Source: Polynucleobacter sp. AP-Kolm-20A-A1
Lineage (GTDB): Bacteria; Pseudomonadota; Gammaproteobacteria; Burkholderiales; Burkholderiaceae
Length of the DNA: 64,000 nt
NCBI RefSeq assembly: GCF_018688315.1
Contig: NZ_CP061315.1
Coordinates: 186,001 to 250,000, forward strand
Direction: 5' to 3'
Under the pieces are notes generated by a model, which saw only the letters and a program-made list of their open reading frames with translations, was not told the DNA's origin and did not search any database. Both the position numbers and the translations under genes were made by a program. Shown one piece after another: positions 8,261 through 17,894 of the stretch (position 1 is its first letter; each line of letters starts with the position of its first letter).

Positions 8261-10003
8261 ATGAAAGCATCACAATCATTTCTCGCCACGCTAAAAGAAG
8301 CCCCCTCCGACGCTGAGGTGGTTTCGCACAAACTCATGGTGCGTGCTGGTTTAATTCGTAAGCTCAGTGCTGGCGTTTATAACTATTTGCCTTTGGGTTT
8401 GAAAGTCATTCGCAAGGTGGAAAACATCATTCGCGAAGAAATGAATCGTGCGGGCGCTATTGAATTGCTGATGCCGATGATTCAGCCGGCTGAATTGTGG
8501 CAAGAAACTGGCCGTTGGGAAAAGATGGGCCCTGAACTACTGCGTATCAAAGATCGCCATGATCGCGATTTCTTGATCCAACCCACTTCCGAAGAGGTGG
8601 TAACAGATTTGGCTCGTAATGAGATTAAGAGTTACAAGCAGCTGCCTGTCAACTTCTATCAAATTCAAACAAAGTTCCGTGATGAGCGTCGCCCTCGTTT
8701 TGGCATCATGCGTGGTCGCGAGTTCAGCATGAAAGATGCTTACTCATTTGATCGTGACACCGAGGGCTTGAAGAAGTCTTACCAGACGATGTTTGATGCC
8801 TACACACGTATCTTTAAGCGTATGGGGCTTCAATTCCGCGCTGTGACTGCGGACAACGGCGCTATTGGCGGTTCTGGTAGCCAAGAGTTTCATGTGATTG
8901 CTGATACCGGCGAAGATGCGATTGTGTATTGCCCAAGTTCTGATTACGCAGCTAACCTAGAAGCCGCAGAATCATTGGCCTTGATCGCTAGCCGTGCCGC
9001 AGCATCTGCTGCAATGACCAAGGTGCCAACACCTGAGAAAACCAACTGCGCAGATGTTGCTAAGTTCTTAAACATTCCACTTGAATCTACCGTGAAGTCA
9101 TTATTGTTTGCGGCTGATCAAGAAAAAGGACCGGCAAAACTCTTTATGTTGTTGGTACGTGGTGATCATGAACTGAATGAAGTTAAAGCTAGCAAAATCC
9201 CTGGCATGGCTGAATCTCGTTTTGCTACTGAAGCTGAAATCAAGCATGCATGTAACGCACCTGCTGGTTACCTAGGTCCTGTTGGCATTAGTGCCGATGT
9301 GACTGTAGTGGCTGATCGCACTGTTGCCAACATGGCAGATTTTGTTTGTGGCGCAAACGATGCTGGTCATCACTTAACCGGCGTGAACTGGGGACGTGAT
9401 TTACCTGAGCCATTGGTTCTGGATATTCGTAATGCGGTAATTGGCGACCCTTCACCAGATGGTAAGGGTGTGGTTGATATCTGCCGCGGCATTGAAGTGG
9501 GTCATGTATTTCAATTGGGCACACGTTATTCAGAGGCGATGGGCTGTACTTATCTAGATCAACAGGGCAAAGCGCAGCCCATGGTGATGGGTTGTTACGG
9601 TATCGGTGTTACGCGTTTGCTAGGCGCCGCAATCGAGCAGGGCCATGATGAGAAGGGCATTATTTGGCCTATCTCCATGGCGCCGTTTGAAGTGGTGATT
9701 TGTCCTATGGGATACGAAAAGTCAGAAGCGGTTAAGGCTGCATGCGATCAATTGCATGATGAACTCATAGCAGCTGGTATTGATGTCATTTTGGATGATC
9801 GCAATGAGCGTCCAGGAGCGATGTTTGCTGACTGGGAGCTAATTGGCGCGCCATTCCGCGTGGTGATTGGTGATCGCGGCTTGGCAGATTCGCAAGTGGA
9901 GTTTAAGGGCCGCATTGATGCTGAGTCTCAGAACATTCCGCTTAGTGATGTCAAAGCAAAAGTGATTGCTGCAGTTCAAGCAGCCAAACAATTAGTCAGT
10001 TAA
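8261..10003 (+). CDS. proS: Prolyl-tRNA synthetase
   Basis: Class II aminoacyl-tRNA synthetase that charges tRNA-Pro. 580 aa, the bacterial type with an inserted editing (YbaK-like) domain, here about residues 225-410, between motifs 2 and 3. Motif 2 is seen as Phe-Arg-Asp-Glu-x-[12 protein letters not shown]; motif 3 as Gly-Ile-Gly-Val-Thr-Arg. The C-terminal anticodon-binding domain is complete. Ends one base before the convergent ffh stop. Confidence 0.97.
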   Translation: MKASQSFLATLKEAPSDAEVVSHKLMVRAGLIRKLSAGVYNYLPLGLKVIRKVENIIREEMNRAGAIELLMPMIQPAELWQETGRWEKMGPELLRIKDRHDRDFLIQPTSEEVVTDLARNEIKSYKQLPVNFYQIQTKFRDERRPRFGIMRGREFSMKDAYSFDRDTEGLKKSYQTMFDAYTRIFKRMGLQFRAVTADNGAIGGSGSQEFHVIADTGEDAIVYCPSSDYAANLEAAESLALIASRAAASAAMTKVPTPEKTNCADVAKFLNIPLESTVKSLLFAADQEKGPAKLFMLLVRGDHELNEVKASKIPGMAESRFATEAEIKHACNAPAGYLGPVGISADVTVVADRTVANMADFVCGANDAGHHLTGVNWGRDLPEPLVLDIRNAVIGDPSPDGKGVVDICRGIEVGHVFQLGTRYSEAMGCTYLDQQGKAQPMVMGCYGIGVTRLLGAAIEQGHDEKGIIWPISMAPFEVVICPMGYEKSEAVKAACDQLHDELIAAGIDVILDDRNERPGAMFADWELIGAPFRVVIGDRGLADSQVEFKGRIDAESQNIPLSDVKAKVIAAVQAAKQLVS

Positions 10004-11386
10004 TTATTTTTTAAAGAGTCCGCCAATACCCTTGGCGGCTCCTTTGGCAGCCATGGTGGCCATCGTGCGCGCCATTTTTCCGCCCTTGAATTGCTTCATC
10101 ATGGTTTGCATTTGTTCAAATTGAGCGAGTAGGCGATTGACTTCTTGCACTTCAACGCCAGCACCAGCAGCAATACGACGTTTACGGCTAGCCTTTAGTA
10201 ATTCAGGTTTGGTGCGCTCACGCGGCGTCATGCTGTCAATAATTCCGCGCATACGTGTCGTTTGCTTATCTGCATTGCTCAGATTGGTTTTCGATGCTGC
10301 TTGAGCAACCTGGCTTGGTAGCTTATCCATCAAGCTGGCCATTCCACCCATTTTCTGCATCTGCATCAGTTGATCACGAAAATCTTCAAGATCAAATCCA
10401 CCTTTAGAGATCTTGCTGGCTAATTTTTCTGCTTTAGCAACGTCAACGTGTTGTTGAGCTTGTTCAACCAGAGCCAAAATATCGCCCATACCCAGGATGC
10501 GATTTGCCATACGCTCAGCATCAAAGGCTTCCAGGCCATCCATCTTTTCGGCCACGCCGATAAATTTGAGTGGTACACCGGTAACTTGGCGCACTGATAA
10601 TGCGGCACCACCCCGTGAGTCGCCATCTAACTTGGTGAGAATCACACCAGTTAATGGCAGCGCTTCGTGGAAGGCCTTGGCGGTATTAACGGCATCTTGG
10701 CCGAGCATGGCATCGACCACGAATAAGGTTTCTATTGGGTTGAGGCTTGCATGCAAAGTTTTAATTTCTTGCATGAGCGCTTCATCAATACCTAAACGAC
10801 CTGCCGTATCGACTAGAACCACATCAAAGTAATGACGACGTGCCCAATCTAAAGCAGCCAGCGCAATATCATTCGGTTTTTGATTAATGTTGCTTGGGAA
10901 AAATTCAGCGCCAACTTGTTTGGTGACAGTCTCTAATTGTTCAATAGCCGCAGGACGGTATACGTCACAAGAAACAGTCAGTACTTTCTTTTTCTTCTTT
11001 TCTTGTAGCCACTTGGCAAGCTTGCCTACAGAGGTAGTTTTACCGGCGCCTTGTAAGCCAGCCATCAAGATAACCGCAGGCGGTTGGGTTGCTAAATTGA
11101 GCTCGCCGCTTTGATTGGTGTCGCCCATCATTACTTGAGCGAGCTCTCTTTGCACCACGCCAACTAGCGCTTGACCAGGGCTGAGGCTGCCAACAACCTC
11201 TTCTCCAAGCGCCTTAAACTTAATTTGTTCGAGTAAAGACTTCACAACCGGAAGCGCTACGTCAGCCTCTAGTAGGGCTAAACGGATCTCCCGTAACATT
11301 TCTGCGGTATTGGCTTCAGTGAGGCGGGCTTGGCCCCGCATTGTTTTAACAACGCGAGATAGGCGGTCGGTGAGGTTTTCTAGCAT
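10004..11386 (-). CDS. ffh: Signal recognition particle protein Ffh
   Basis: SRP54 GTPase that binds 4.5S RNA and signal sequences of inner-membrane proteins. N domain, then G domain with Gly-Leu-Gln-Gly-Ala-Gly-Lys-Thr-Thr and Asp-Thr-Ala-Gly-Arg-Leu, then a Met-rich M domain in the last 130 residues (many Gln-Met and Met-Met pairs). 460 aa. The start lies only 20 bases from the divergent CcsA-like gene, so promoters overlap the neighbouring coding sequence. Confidence 0.97.
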   Translation of the reverse strand: MLENLTDRLSRVVKTMRGQARLTEANTAEMLREIRLALLEADVALPVVKSLLEQIKFKALGEEVVGSLSPGQALVGVVQRELAQVMMGDTNQSGELNLATQPPAVILMAGLQGAGKTTSVGKLAKWLQEKKKKKVLTVSCDVYRPAAIEQLETVTKQVGAEFFPSNINQKPNDIALAALDWARRHYFDVVLVDTAGRLGIDEALMQEIKTLHASLNPIETLFVVDAMLGQDAVNTAKAFHEALPLTGVILTKLDGDSRGGAALSVRQVTGVPLKFIGVAEKMDGLEAFDAERMANRILGMGDILALVEQAQQHVDVAKAEKLASKISKGGFDLEDFRDQLMQMQKMGGMASLMDKLPSQVAQAASKTNLSNADKQTTRMRGIIDSMTPRERTKPELLKASRKRRIAAGAGVEVQEVNRLLAQFEQMQTMMKQFKGGKMARTMATMAAKGAAKGIGGLFKK

Positions 11387-11406
11387 TTATCGATTAGACT
11401 TTCCAG

Positions 11407-12255
11407 ATGGATATTTTAGGTTACTCAAGTTATGGATGGCTCCCATCCGCACTTTATTTAGCTCTTTTGCTCATTTTGAGCCTGAGACCCAAAGAGGGCT
11501 TGGAGTCTTCGCTCTCTACCGCCTTGATTCAAGGGGCTATTTTTGGGATTTTGGTCGTCCACGGAATTCAATTGCATGACTCTGTTTTTACGTCTGAGGG
11601 CTTTGTTTTTGGCTTTGCTCAGGATTTGTCCTTGATTGCTTGGGTTGGCTTGGCTTTTTACTGGTTCCAGTCTTGGTTTTTACCCATCTCAAGCCTGCGT
11701 TGGATGGCTTTGGTATTCGCCTTAATTTGCTCCTTGCTGCCATGTATTTTTCCAGGAACGCTTCTGTCGCCGAAAGCAGTTTCAGATCCCTGGTTTAAGG
11801 GGCACTTTGTTGTTGCAACAGTTTCAGTGGGGCTACTCAGTTTGGCAGCAATGCATGCAATGTTAATGAGCATTCAAGATCGCGCTCTACATCGTCGCTT
11901 GGCAATCGTCCCAAATAGTCGTGCCGCACATTGGCTGGAGGATTTGCCGCCACTGATGACAATGGAAAGCCTGTTATTTAACTTGCTATACGTTGGATTT
12001 GCGCTGCTTAGTCTGACAGTTTTTTCTGGATTATTGTTTTCTCAAACCCTCTTTGGCAAACCGCTCGTGTTTGACCACAAGACTATTTTTGCTCTCGTCT
12101 CTTGGTTCTTATTCGCCGGTTTACTCATAGCGCGTTGGAGAGTTGGTCTGCGCGGTAGAACGGCAATACGTTGGGTGTTAAGTGCATACACAGCACTTTT
12201 GCTAGCGTATGTGGGTAGCCGTTTTGTGGTGGAAGTGATTCTTCAGCGGACATGA
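11407..12255 (+). CDS. Cytochrome c assembly (CcsA/YpjD-like) inner membrane protein
   Basis: 282 aa with about eight hydrophobic membrane segments. It keeps the CcsA-family layout: a short first helix, a Gly-His-Phe segment (Lys-Gly-His-Phe-Val-Val-Ala) and a later Phe-Asp-His-Lys-Thr-Ile-Phe segment carrying candidate haem-ligand His residues. In Burkholderiales this YpjD-like gene usually sits divergent from ffh, as here. It is followed by the ampD gene 3 bases after its stop, suggesting an operon. A haem-handling role is inferred from the family; the true function of YpjD-type members is not settled. Confidence 0.8.
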   Translation: MDILGYSSYGWLPSALYLALLLILSLRPKEGLESSLSTALIQGAIFGILVVHGIQLHDSVFTSEGFVFGFAQDLSLIAWVGLAFYWFQSWFLPISSLRWMALVFALICSLLPCIFPGTLLSPKAVSDPWFKGHFVVATVSVGLLSLAAMHAMLMSIQDRALHRRLAIVPNSRAAHWLEDLPPLMTMESLLFNLLYVGFALLSLTVFSGLLFSQTLFGKPLVFDHKTIFALVSWFLFAGLLIARWRVGLRGRTAIRWVLSAYTALLLAYVGSRFVVEVILQRT

Positions 12256-12258
12256 CCC

Positions 12259-13077
12259 TTGTTTAAGTGGCTTCTCTTAATTGCGGGCGCGAGCCTTTTT
12301 TACCTTTGGTTTAAAGGAAAAAAACAGACAAAGCTCGATCAGCAAAATACCACCAAAGCCAATGCTGATAAGGCTTCTAAGGTCGCTGAACCTGAGGTAA
12401 TGGTGCAATGTCAATATTGCAAAGTGCATTTACCCAAATCTGATGCAATTACTCATGACGGTCGGTTTTATTGTTGCCAAGAACACTTCAATGAATTAGA
12501 TGAGCAAGGTTGGATTGGGTTTGCCAATTGGCGCGCTTCACCGAATCAAGATGTCAGACCAGAAAATCTTCAACCGGACTTAGTGGTGATTCATCACATT
12601 AGTCTTCCACCTGGCGATTTTAGAAACCAAAGGTCTAGTCAGCACATTGTTGACTTTTTTCAAAATAAGCTCGACCCCAAAGGTCACCCGTATTTTGTAG
12701 AAATTGCCGATCAAAAAGTATCAAGCCATTTTTTAATTACACGCTCGGGCGAGTTGGTGCAATTTGTAGCAACCCACAACAAGGCTTGGCATGCTGGCAT
12801 TTCTTCATTTTTGGGGAGAGAGAAGTGCAATGACTTCTCTATTGGCATTGAGCTAGAGGGTGATGGCGATACTCCATTTGAAGAAGCTCAGTATCAAACT
12901 CTTACCAAGTTGGTTGAAAAATTGGTCGAGGCCTATCCAAATGTGCAGTTTTCTGGACATAGTGATATTGCTCCCGGTCGGAAAACAGATCCTGGAATTT
13001 ATTTTGACTGGAAAAAGTTCCAAAAAGAGACAGTAGTCTCTCCTGAAAAATTGCCCTTCGGACTCATTTCTAGATAG
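12259..13077 (+). CDS. ampD: Membrane-anchored zinc-ribbon (PP0621-like) fused to 1,6-anhydro-MurNAc-L-alanine amidase AmpD
   Basis: 272 aa against about 185 for ordinary AmpD. Residues 3-18 form one membrane segment; after a Lys/Ala linker, Cys51-x2-Cys54 and Cys72-Cys73 form a small zinc-ribbon-like module that resembles the PP0621 family; residues about 100-265 are AmpD. The zinc ligands and catalytic Lys are in place: His in Ile-His-His-Ile-Ser (112/113), His234, Lys242 and Asp244, with the same 8 and 10 residue spacing as in known AmpD. AmpD cleaves the peptide from anhydro-muropeptides during cell-wall recycling. The start is TTG, 3 bases after the preceding stop; the in-frame alternative would remove the anchor. 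Confidence 0.85.
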   Translation: MFKWLLLIAGASLFYLWFKGKKQTKLDQQNTTKANADKASKVAEPEVMVQCQYCKVHLPKSDAITHDGRFYCCQEHFNELDEQGWIGFANWRASPNQDVRPENLQPDLVVIHHISLPPGDFRNQRSSQHIVDFFQNKLDPKGHPYFVEIADQKVSSHFLITRSGELVQFVATHNKAWHAGISSFLGREKCNDFSIGIELEGDGDTPFEEAQYQTLTKLVEKLVEAYPNVQFSGHSDIAPGRKTDPGIYFDWKKFQKETVVSPEKLPFGLISR

Positions 13078-13262
13078 TCTATTTTTTGTATGTGAGCGTA
13101 CGCTTACTTTTACAGCCTTTGCCTAAAAAGGGCTAAAAATTCCGCACCAAAATGACCCCTAAATTGGTGGAAAACTTAGTAAAAATACTGATAAATATTT
13201 GTCATAAATACCTTACCAAATAAGCAATATTTCCCTATACTTAGTGCCTAACGCGCTTCAGA

Positions 13263-13278
13263 ACACTAGATGTAGTGT
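13263..13278. promoter_or_regulatory. NrdR-box-like palindrome 1
   Basis: Palindrome ACACTAGATGTAGTGT matches the NrdR consensus as I know it (ACACTATATATAGTGT) at 14 of 16 positions. It lies 89 bases upstream of nrdA. NrdR represses ribonucleotide reductase genes when dATP is high. Confidence 0.75.
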
Positions 13279-13325
13279 TTGATTTCCGCAATACCCCATT
13301 GTTTTTTAACGATATTTTGTCCAAA

Positions 13326-13341
13326 TAACTATATATAGACG
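13326..13341. promoter_or_regulatory. NrdR-box-like palindrome 2
   Basis: The perfect core CTATATATAG (13329-13338) equals the centre of the NrdR consensus. Its centre is 63 bp from that of box 1, six helical turns, so the two sites face the same side of the DNA. It lies just before the nrdA ribosome site (AGGAG, 13343-13347). Confidence 0.7.
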
Positions 13342-13351
13342 CAGGAGCAAC

Positions 13352-16333
13352 ATGACATACGCAAACCCACAGACAGCAGGCCAACCTTCTGGTGCGATTA
13401 ATCCAGGAGTGAGTCCTACAGGGGCAATAAATCAAGCCCCTTCCGCCGGCTTTGTAGCTGGTGGTGTTGGTGGCACCCAGGCAACCCAATTGTCTGATTA
13501 CAAAATTATTCGCCGTAATGGTTCCGTTGTGGCTTTTGAGCCATCCAAAATCGCGATTGCTGTAACAAAAGCATTTTTGGCTGTTAATGGTGGTCAAGGC
13601 GCAGCTTCTGCTCGTGTTCGTGAGCAGGTTGAGCAATTGACTCATTCCGTTGTGCGCGCTTTGTTGCGCAGTCGTCCAAATGGCGGAACTTTCCACATTG
13701 AAGATATTCAAGACCAGGTTGAGTTGGCCTTGATGCGTAGTGGTGAGCATAACGTTGCTCGTGCTTATGTTCTTTATCGTGAAAAGCGCAATCAAGAGCG
13801 TGCAGCACAGCAAGAAGTTTCTCAAGATACTCAAGCTGCAAGCCAGGCTGGTGAATCCGGCATCAAAGTAACTGATAACGGCGTTGAGAAGTGGCTTGAT
13901 ATGGCTGCTTTGCGCACTGTGATTGAGGCGGCATGCGAAGGTTTGGGCACCCATATTGATGCAACACCGATCATCACCGAGACTATCAAGAATTTGTACG
14001 ATGGCGTACCAATGGCGCAAGTGTATGACTCCGCTATTTTGGCTTCCCGCACTTTGATTGAAAAAGATCCTGCTTATAGCCAAGTGACAGCACGTATCTT
14101 GATGCACGTGATTCGTAAAGAAATCTTGGGCAAAGAAGTATTGCAAGGTGACATGCAAGCTGAGTACAGCACTTACTTTGCGAAGTACATCAACGAAGGT
14201 ATTTCTGCGGAGTTGTTGGATCCACGTATGCGTGAATTTGACTTGCCGCGCCTAGCTGCAGCTTTGAATGCTAGCCGTGACTTGCAGTTCAATTACCTCG
14301 GTCTACAAACTTTGTATGACCGCTATTTCTTGCACATTGAAGACCGTCGTATTGAAATGCCACAGGCTTTCTTCATGCGTGTTGCAATGGGCTTGTCTTT
14401 GAATGAGTTGGATCGTGAGCGTCGTGCAATCGAGTTCTATGAAATCCTCTCTACATTTGATTTCATGTCTAGCACCCCAACATTGTTTAACTCAGCAACT
14501 ACACGTCCACAGCTCTCAAGCTGCTACTTGACGACAGTTGAAGATGACCTTGATGGCATCTATGAAGCGTTGAAAGAAAACGCGTTGTTGTCTAAGTTTG
14601 CAGGTGGCTTAGGTAACGACTGGACTAACGTTCGTGCATTGGGAAGTCATATCAAAGGCACTAACGGAAAATCTCAAGGTGTTGTTCCTTTCTTGAAAGT
14701 AGTGAACGACACAGCAGTTGCTGTTAACCAAGGCGGTAAGCGTAAGGGTGCGGTTTGTGCCTACTTGGAAACATGGCACTTAGATATTGAAGAGTTCTTG
14801 GAATTGCGCAAGAACACTGGCGACGATCGTCGTCGTACTCATGACATGAACACTTCTAACTGGATTCCTGACTTGTTCATGAAACGTGTAATGGAAAATG
14901 GTGAATGGACATTGTTCTCACCATCCAATACCCCTGATTTACATGACAAGTTTGGCAAGGCTTTTGAAGAGGCATACGTTGCCTACGAGCAAAAGGCTGA
15001 TCGTGGTGAGTTGAAGCCATTCCGCAGAATTCCAGCGCAGCAACTGTGGCGCAAGATGCTCGGTATGTTGTTCGAAACTGGTCACCCATGGATTACTTTC
15101 AAAGATCCTTGCAACATCCGTAGCCCACAACAGCATATTGGCGTAGTTCACTCATCCAACTTATGTACTGAGATCACTCTCAATACGAATGAGGACGAAA
15201 TTGCAGTTTGTAACTTGGGTTCTGTGAACTTAACTGCTCACATGACTACAGATGCCAATGGCAAGATGATTTTGGATCACGAGAAGCTCCAAAGAACTGT
15301 TCGTACAGCAATGCGTATGTTGGATAACGTTATCGACATCAACTACTACGCTGTTGCTAAAGCGCGTAATTCAAACTTGAAGCACCGTCCAGTCGGTATG
15401 GGCATCATGGGCTTCCAGGATTGCTTGCATATGCAACGTATTCCTTACGCTAGTGATGAGGCTGTGAAGTTTGCTGACTCCTCAATGGAAGCAGTTTGCT
15501 ACTACGCTTATCAAGCGTCGAACGAACTAGCTGAAGAGCGTGGCGTTTACAGCACCTATAAAGGTTCTTTATGGGATCGCGGCATCCTCCCACAGGATTC
15601 AGTAGCCCTCTTGGCAGCTGAGCGTGGCGGTTATTTGGAAGTAGATAGCTCATCCACAATGGATTGGACTGGATTGCGTGCTCGCATTAAGCAACACGGT
15701 ATGCGTAACTCCAATTGCGTAGCTATTGCACCAACAGCAACGATTTCTAACATTATTGGCGTGTCCGCTTGTATCGAGCCAACATTCCAGAACTTGTTCG
15801 TGAAATCCAACCTTTCTGGTGAATTCACTGTAGTAAATGAGTATTTGGTGCGTGATTTGAAAGATCGCGGCTTGTGGGATGAAGTAATGATTGCCGATTT
15901 AAAGTACTTTGACGGCACCTTATCCAAGATTGATCGCATTCCTCAAGACTTGCGTGATTTGTACGCGACTGCGTTTGAAGTGGAGCCAAGCTGGTTGGTT
16001 GAGGCTGCTTCCCGTCGTCAGAAGTGGATTGACCAAGCTCAGTCATTGAACATCTACATGGGTGGCGCTTCCGGCAAGAAATTGGATGACACCTACAAGT
16101 TGGCGTGGTTGCGTGGTCTGAAGACAACGTATTACCTCCGCACAATGGCTGCAACCCACGTTGAGAAATCAACCGTTGCTAGCGGTCAGTTGAACTCAGT
16201 GTCTAGTGGTGGTGGCGTCAATGGTACCGACGCAGCTGCTGCAGGTGCAGCCGGTGGAGTTGAAGCGGATGGCCCAGTTTGCACAATGCGCCCAGGCGAC
16301 GCTGGTTTCGAAGAATGTGAAGCATGCCAATAA
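13352..16333 (+). CDS. nrdA: Ribonucleoside-diphosphate reductase class Ia, alpha subunit
   Basis: Makes deoxynucleotides from NDPs. 993 aa. Residues 1-48 are a low-complexity Gly/Pro/Ala/Gln-rich extension; about 50-145 is the ATP-cone allosteric domain (Ile-Ile-Arg-Arg-Asn-Gly-Ser-Val-Val start). The barrel active site is Asn603-Leu-Cys605-Thr-Glu607; redox cysteines sit in Ser-Ser-Cys-Tyr and Val-Cys-Asn-Leu-Gly-Ser-Val. The C-terminal tail ends Cys-Glu-Ala-Cys-Gln, the thioredoxin-reduced pair. Preceded by two NrdR-like boxes; followed by nrdB after 44 bases. Confidence 0.97.
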   Translation: MTYANPQTAGQPSGAINPGVSPTGAINQAPSAGFVAGGVGGTQATQLSDYKIIRRNGSVVAFEPSKIAIAVTKAFLAVNGGQGAASARVREQVEQLTHSVVRALLRSRPNGGTFHIEDIQDQVELALMRSGEHNVARAYVLYREKRNQERAAQQEVSQDTQAASQAGESGIKVTDNGVEKWLDMAALRTVIEAACEGLGTHIDATPIITETIKNLYDGVPMAQVYDSAILASRTLIEKDPAYSQVTARILMHVIRKEILGKEVLQGDMQAEYSTYFAKYINEGISAELLDPRMREFDLPRLAAALNASRDLQFNYLGLQTLYDRYFLHIEDRRIEMPQAFFMRVAMGLSLNELDRERRAIEFYEILSTFDFMSSTPTLFNSATTRPQLSSCYLTTVEDDLDGIYEALKENALLSKFAGGLGNDWTNVRALGSHIKGTNGKSQGVVPFLKVVNDTAVAVNQGGKRKGAVCAYLETWHLDIEEFLELRKNTGDDRRRTHDMNTSNWIPDLFMKRVMENGEWTLFSPSNTPDLHDKFGKAFEEAYVAYEQKADRGELKPFRRIPAQQLWRKMLGMLFETGHPWITFKDPCNIRSPQQHIGVVHSSNLCTEITLNTNEDEIAVCNLGSVNLTAHMTTDANGKMILDHEKLQRTVRTAMRMLDNVIDINYYAVAKARNSNLKHRPVGMGIMGFQDCLHMQRIPYASDEAVKFADSSMEAVCYYAYQASNELAEERGVYSTYKGSLWDRGILPQDSVALLAAERGGYLEVDSSSTMDWTGLRARIKQHGMRNSNCVAIAPTATISNIIGVSACIEPTFQNLFVKSNLSGEFTVVNEYLVRDLKDRGLWDEVMIADLKYFDGTLSKIDRIPQDLRDLYATAFEVEPSWLVEAASRRQKWIDQAQSLNIYMGGASGKKLDDTYKLAWLRGLKTTYYLRTMAATHVEKSTVASGQLNSVSSGGGVNGTDAAAAGAAGGVEADGPVCTMRPGDAGFEECEACQ

Positions 16334-16377
16334 GCCATTCGCTTATTGGCCATAAATAGAATAATTAGGAGAGAGTT

Positions 16378-17562
16378 ATGTTGAATTGGGAAGAGGAAGT
16401 TGCTCCAGCACTAGCGAAAGCTGGTCTTGCACCGCAGCCGGTTGCAGTGGAGCCACAACGTCCACAGCCAGATCAAGTGGCAATCGCGCCACAAACCGCA
16501 GCACCTACACCAGTAGCGGCTGCCAATTTATCTGGCGGCGCATCTTTGCGTGTAAATGCTGCTGATAAGCGCGTAATTAATGCCAAGACCGACGTTAATC
16601 AGTTGGTTCCATTTAAATATAAGTGGGCTTGGGAGAAGTATTTGGCTGGTTGTGCAAACCACTGGATGCCGCAAGAGATCAATATGAACCGCGATATCGC
16701 GCTTTGGAAAGATCCAAATGGCCTGACAGAAGACGAGCGTCGCATTATTAAGCGCAACCTTGGTTTCTTTACTACGGCTGATTCTTTGGCTGCAAACAAT
16801 ATTGTTTTGGGTACTTATCGCCACATTACCGCTCCAGAATGCCGCCAATACCTATTGCGTCAGGCTTTTGAAGAGGCAATTCATACCCATGCCTACCAAT
16901 ATATTGTGGAATCTTTAGGTTTAGATCAGTCCGAAATCTTCAATGCGTACCATGAGATTGACTCAATTCGCGCTAAAGATGAGTTCTTGATTCCTTATAT
17001 TGATGTACTGACCAACCCAAATTTCAAGACTGGCACATTAGAAGCTGACCAAACATTGCTCCGTTCGCTGATTGTTTTTGCTTGCGTAATGGAAGGTTTG
17101 TTCTTTTATGTTGGTTTTACGCAAATACTTGCAATGGGTCGTCAAAACAAAATGACGGGTGCTGCTGAGCAGTATCAATACATCCTTCGCGACGAGTCTA
17201 TGCACTGCAATTTCGGCATCGATTTAATTAACCAAATCAAGCTGGAGAACCCGCAGTTATGGACTTCCGCGTTCAAAGACGAGATCAAATCTATCTTCGA
17301 AAAAGCGGTCGAATTAGAGTACCGTTATGCCGAAGATACGATGCCTCGAGGAGTGCTCGGATTGAACGCTCCGATGTTCAAAGGGTACCTAAGATACATT
17401 TGTAATCGCAGATGTTTGCAAATAGGACTTGACGCGATGTTCCCAAATGAAGAGAATCCATTTCCATGGATGTCAGAAATGATTGATCTGAAAAAAGAAC
17501 GAAACTTTTTTGAGACACGCGTTATTGAGTATCAAACCGGTGGTGCGCTGAGTTGGGAGTAG
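16378..17562 (+). CDS. nrdB: Ribonucleoside-diphosphate reductase class Ia, beta subunit
   Basis: Di-iron tyrosyl-radical subunit of RNR. The iron and radical residues are conserved: Asp135, Glu166, His169 and the radical Tyr173, then Glu in Val-Met-Glu-Gly and Glu/His in Asp-Glu-Ser-Met-His. So a Tyr-type class Ia/b enzyme, with nrdA making it Ia. 394 aa; residues 9-55 form a Pro/Gln/Ala-rich extension absent from the E. coli protein. Strong AGGAGAG ribosome site before ATG at 16378. In operon with nrdA. Confidence 0.97.
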   Translation: MLNWEEEVAPALAKAGLAPQPVAVEPQRPQPDQVAIAPQTAAPTPVAAANLSGGASLRVNAADKRVINAKTDVNQLVPFKYKWAWEKYLAGCANHWMPQEINMNRDIALWKDPNGLTEDERRIIKRNLGFFTTADSLAANNIVLGTYRHITAPECRQYLLRQAFEEAIHTHAYQYIVESLGLDQSEIFNAYHEIDSIRAKDEFLIPYIDVLTNPNFKTGTLEADQTLLRSLIVFACVMEGLFFYVGFTQILAMGRQNKMTGAAEQYQYILRDESMHCNFGIDLINQIKLENPQLWTSAFKDEIKSIFEKAVELEYRYAEDTMPRGVLGLNAPMFKGYLRYICNRRCLQIGLDAMFPNEENPFPWMSEMIDLKKERNFFETRVIEYQTGGALSWE

Positions 17563-17894
17563 TAAAGCAGTAATACAGCGTACAACTGGCTAAATAGGAG
17601 ATTAGACGGTTGGATAGTTTAAGAAGTCAGCAAAACAAGACTCAAATCCGAAAACCCTTGCTCAAGGGTGCCTGGGCTATTCTCTCTATTTTTTCCAGCA
17701 CATTTAAGAAGCCGTTGTCCTTCGGGGCCACGGCTTTTTTTCCAAGATTCATTAGCGTGCAGCACTTAGTATCAAGCCGCGCGCCGATGAATGGCTCGCT
17801 CGTCAGATCCAATTGGTTGCAAAACCAGGCGGAAATGAGTGGTCGGGTCTTCTTAATGTAGTTTGTACTAATCCTCACGTGAAGGAGCATTACT
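17563..17894. other. 332-base intergenic region between nrdB and the H1-like gene
   Basis: Contains the UUCG-loop terminator at 17709 and a short perfect inverted repeat (ACCCTTG 17654-17660 with 17663-17669). An 83-codon open frame at 17610-17861 has no family resemblance and spans the terminator, so I do not call it. The H1-like gene must have its own promoter after 17742, but no convincing -35/-10 pair was recognised. Confidence 0.6.
17709..17742 (+). terminator. Intrinsic terminator of nrdAB with UUCG tetraloop
   Basis: AAGCCGT (17709-17715) pairs with ACGGCTT (17730-17736), continuing through one mismatch to CC-TTCG-GG, an extra-stable tetraloop, and followed by a run of T to 17741. Confidence 0.88.

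Noticed and set aside
13241..14158. 305-codon open frame on the minus strand over the start of nrdA
   Set aside because: Antisense shadow of nrdA and its leader; composition is not protein-like and it covers both NrdR-like boxes.
17610..17861. 83-codon open frame between nrdB and the H1-like gene
   Set aside because: It runs across a strong intrinsic terminator, has a TTG start and no recognisable family.
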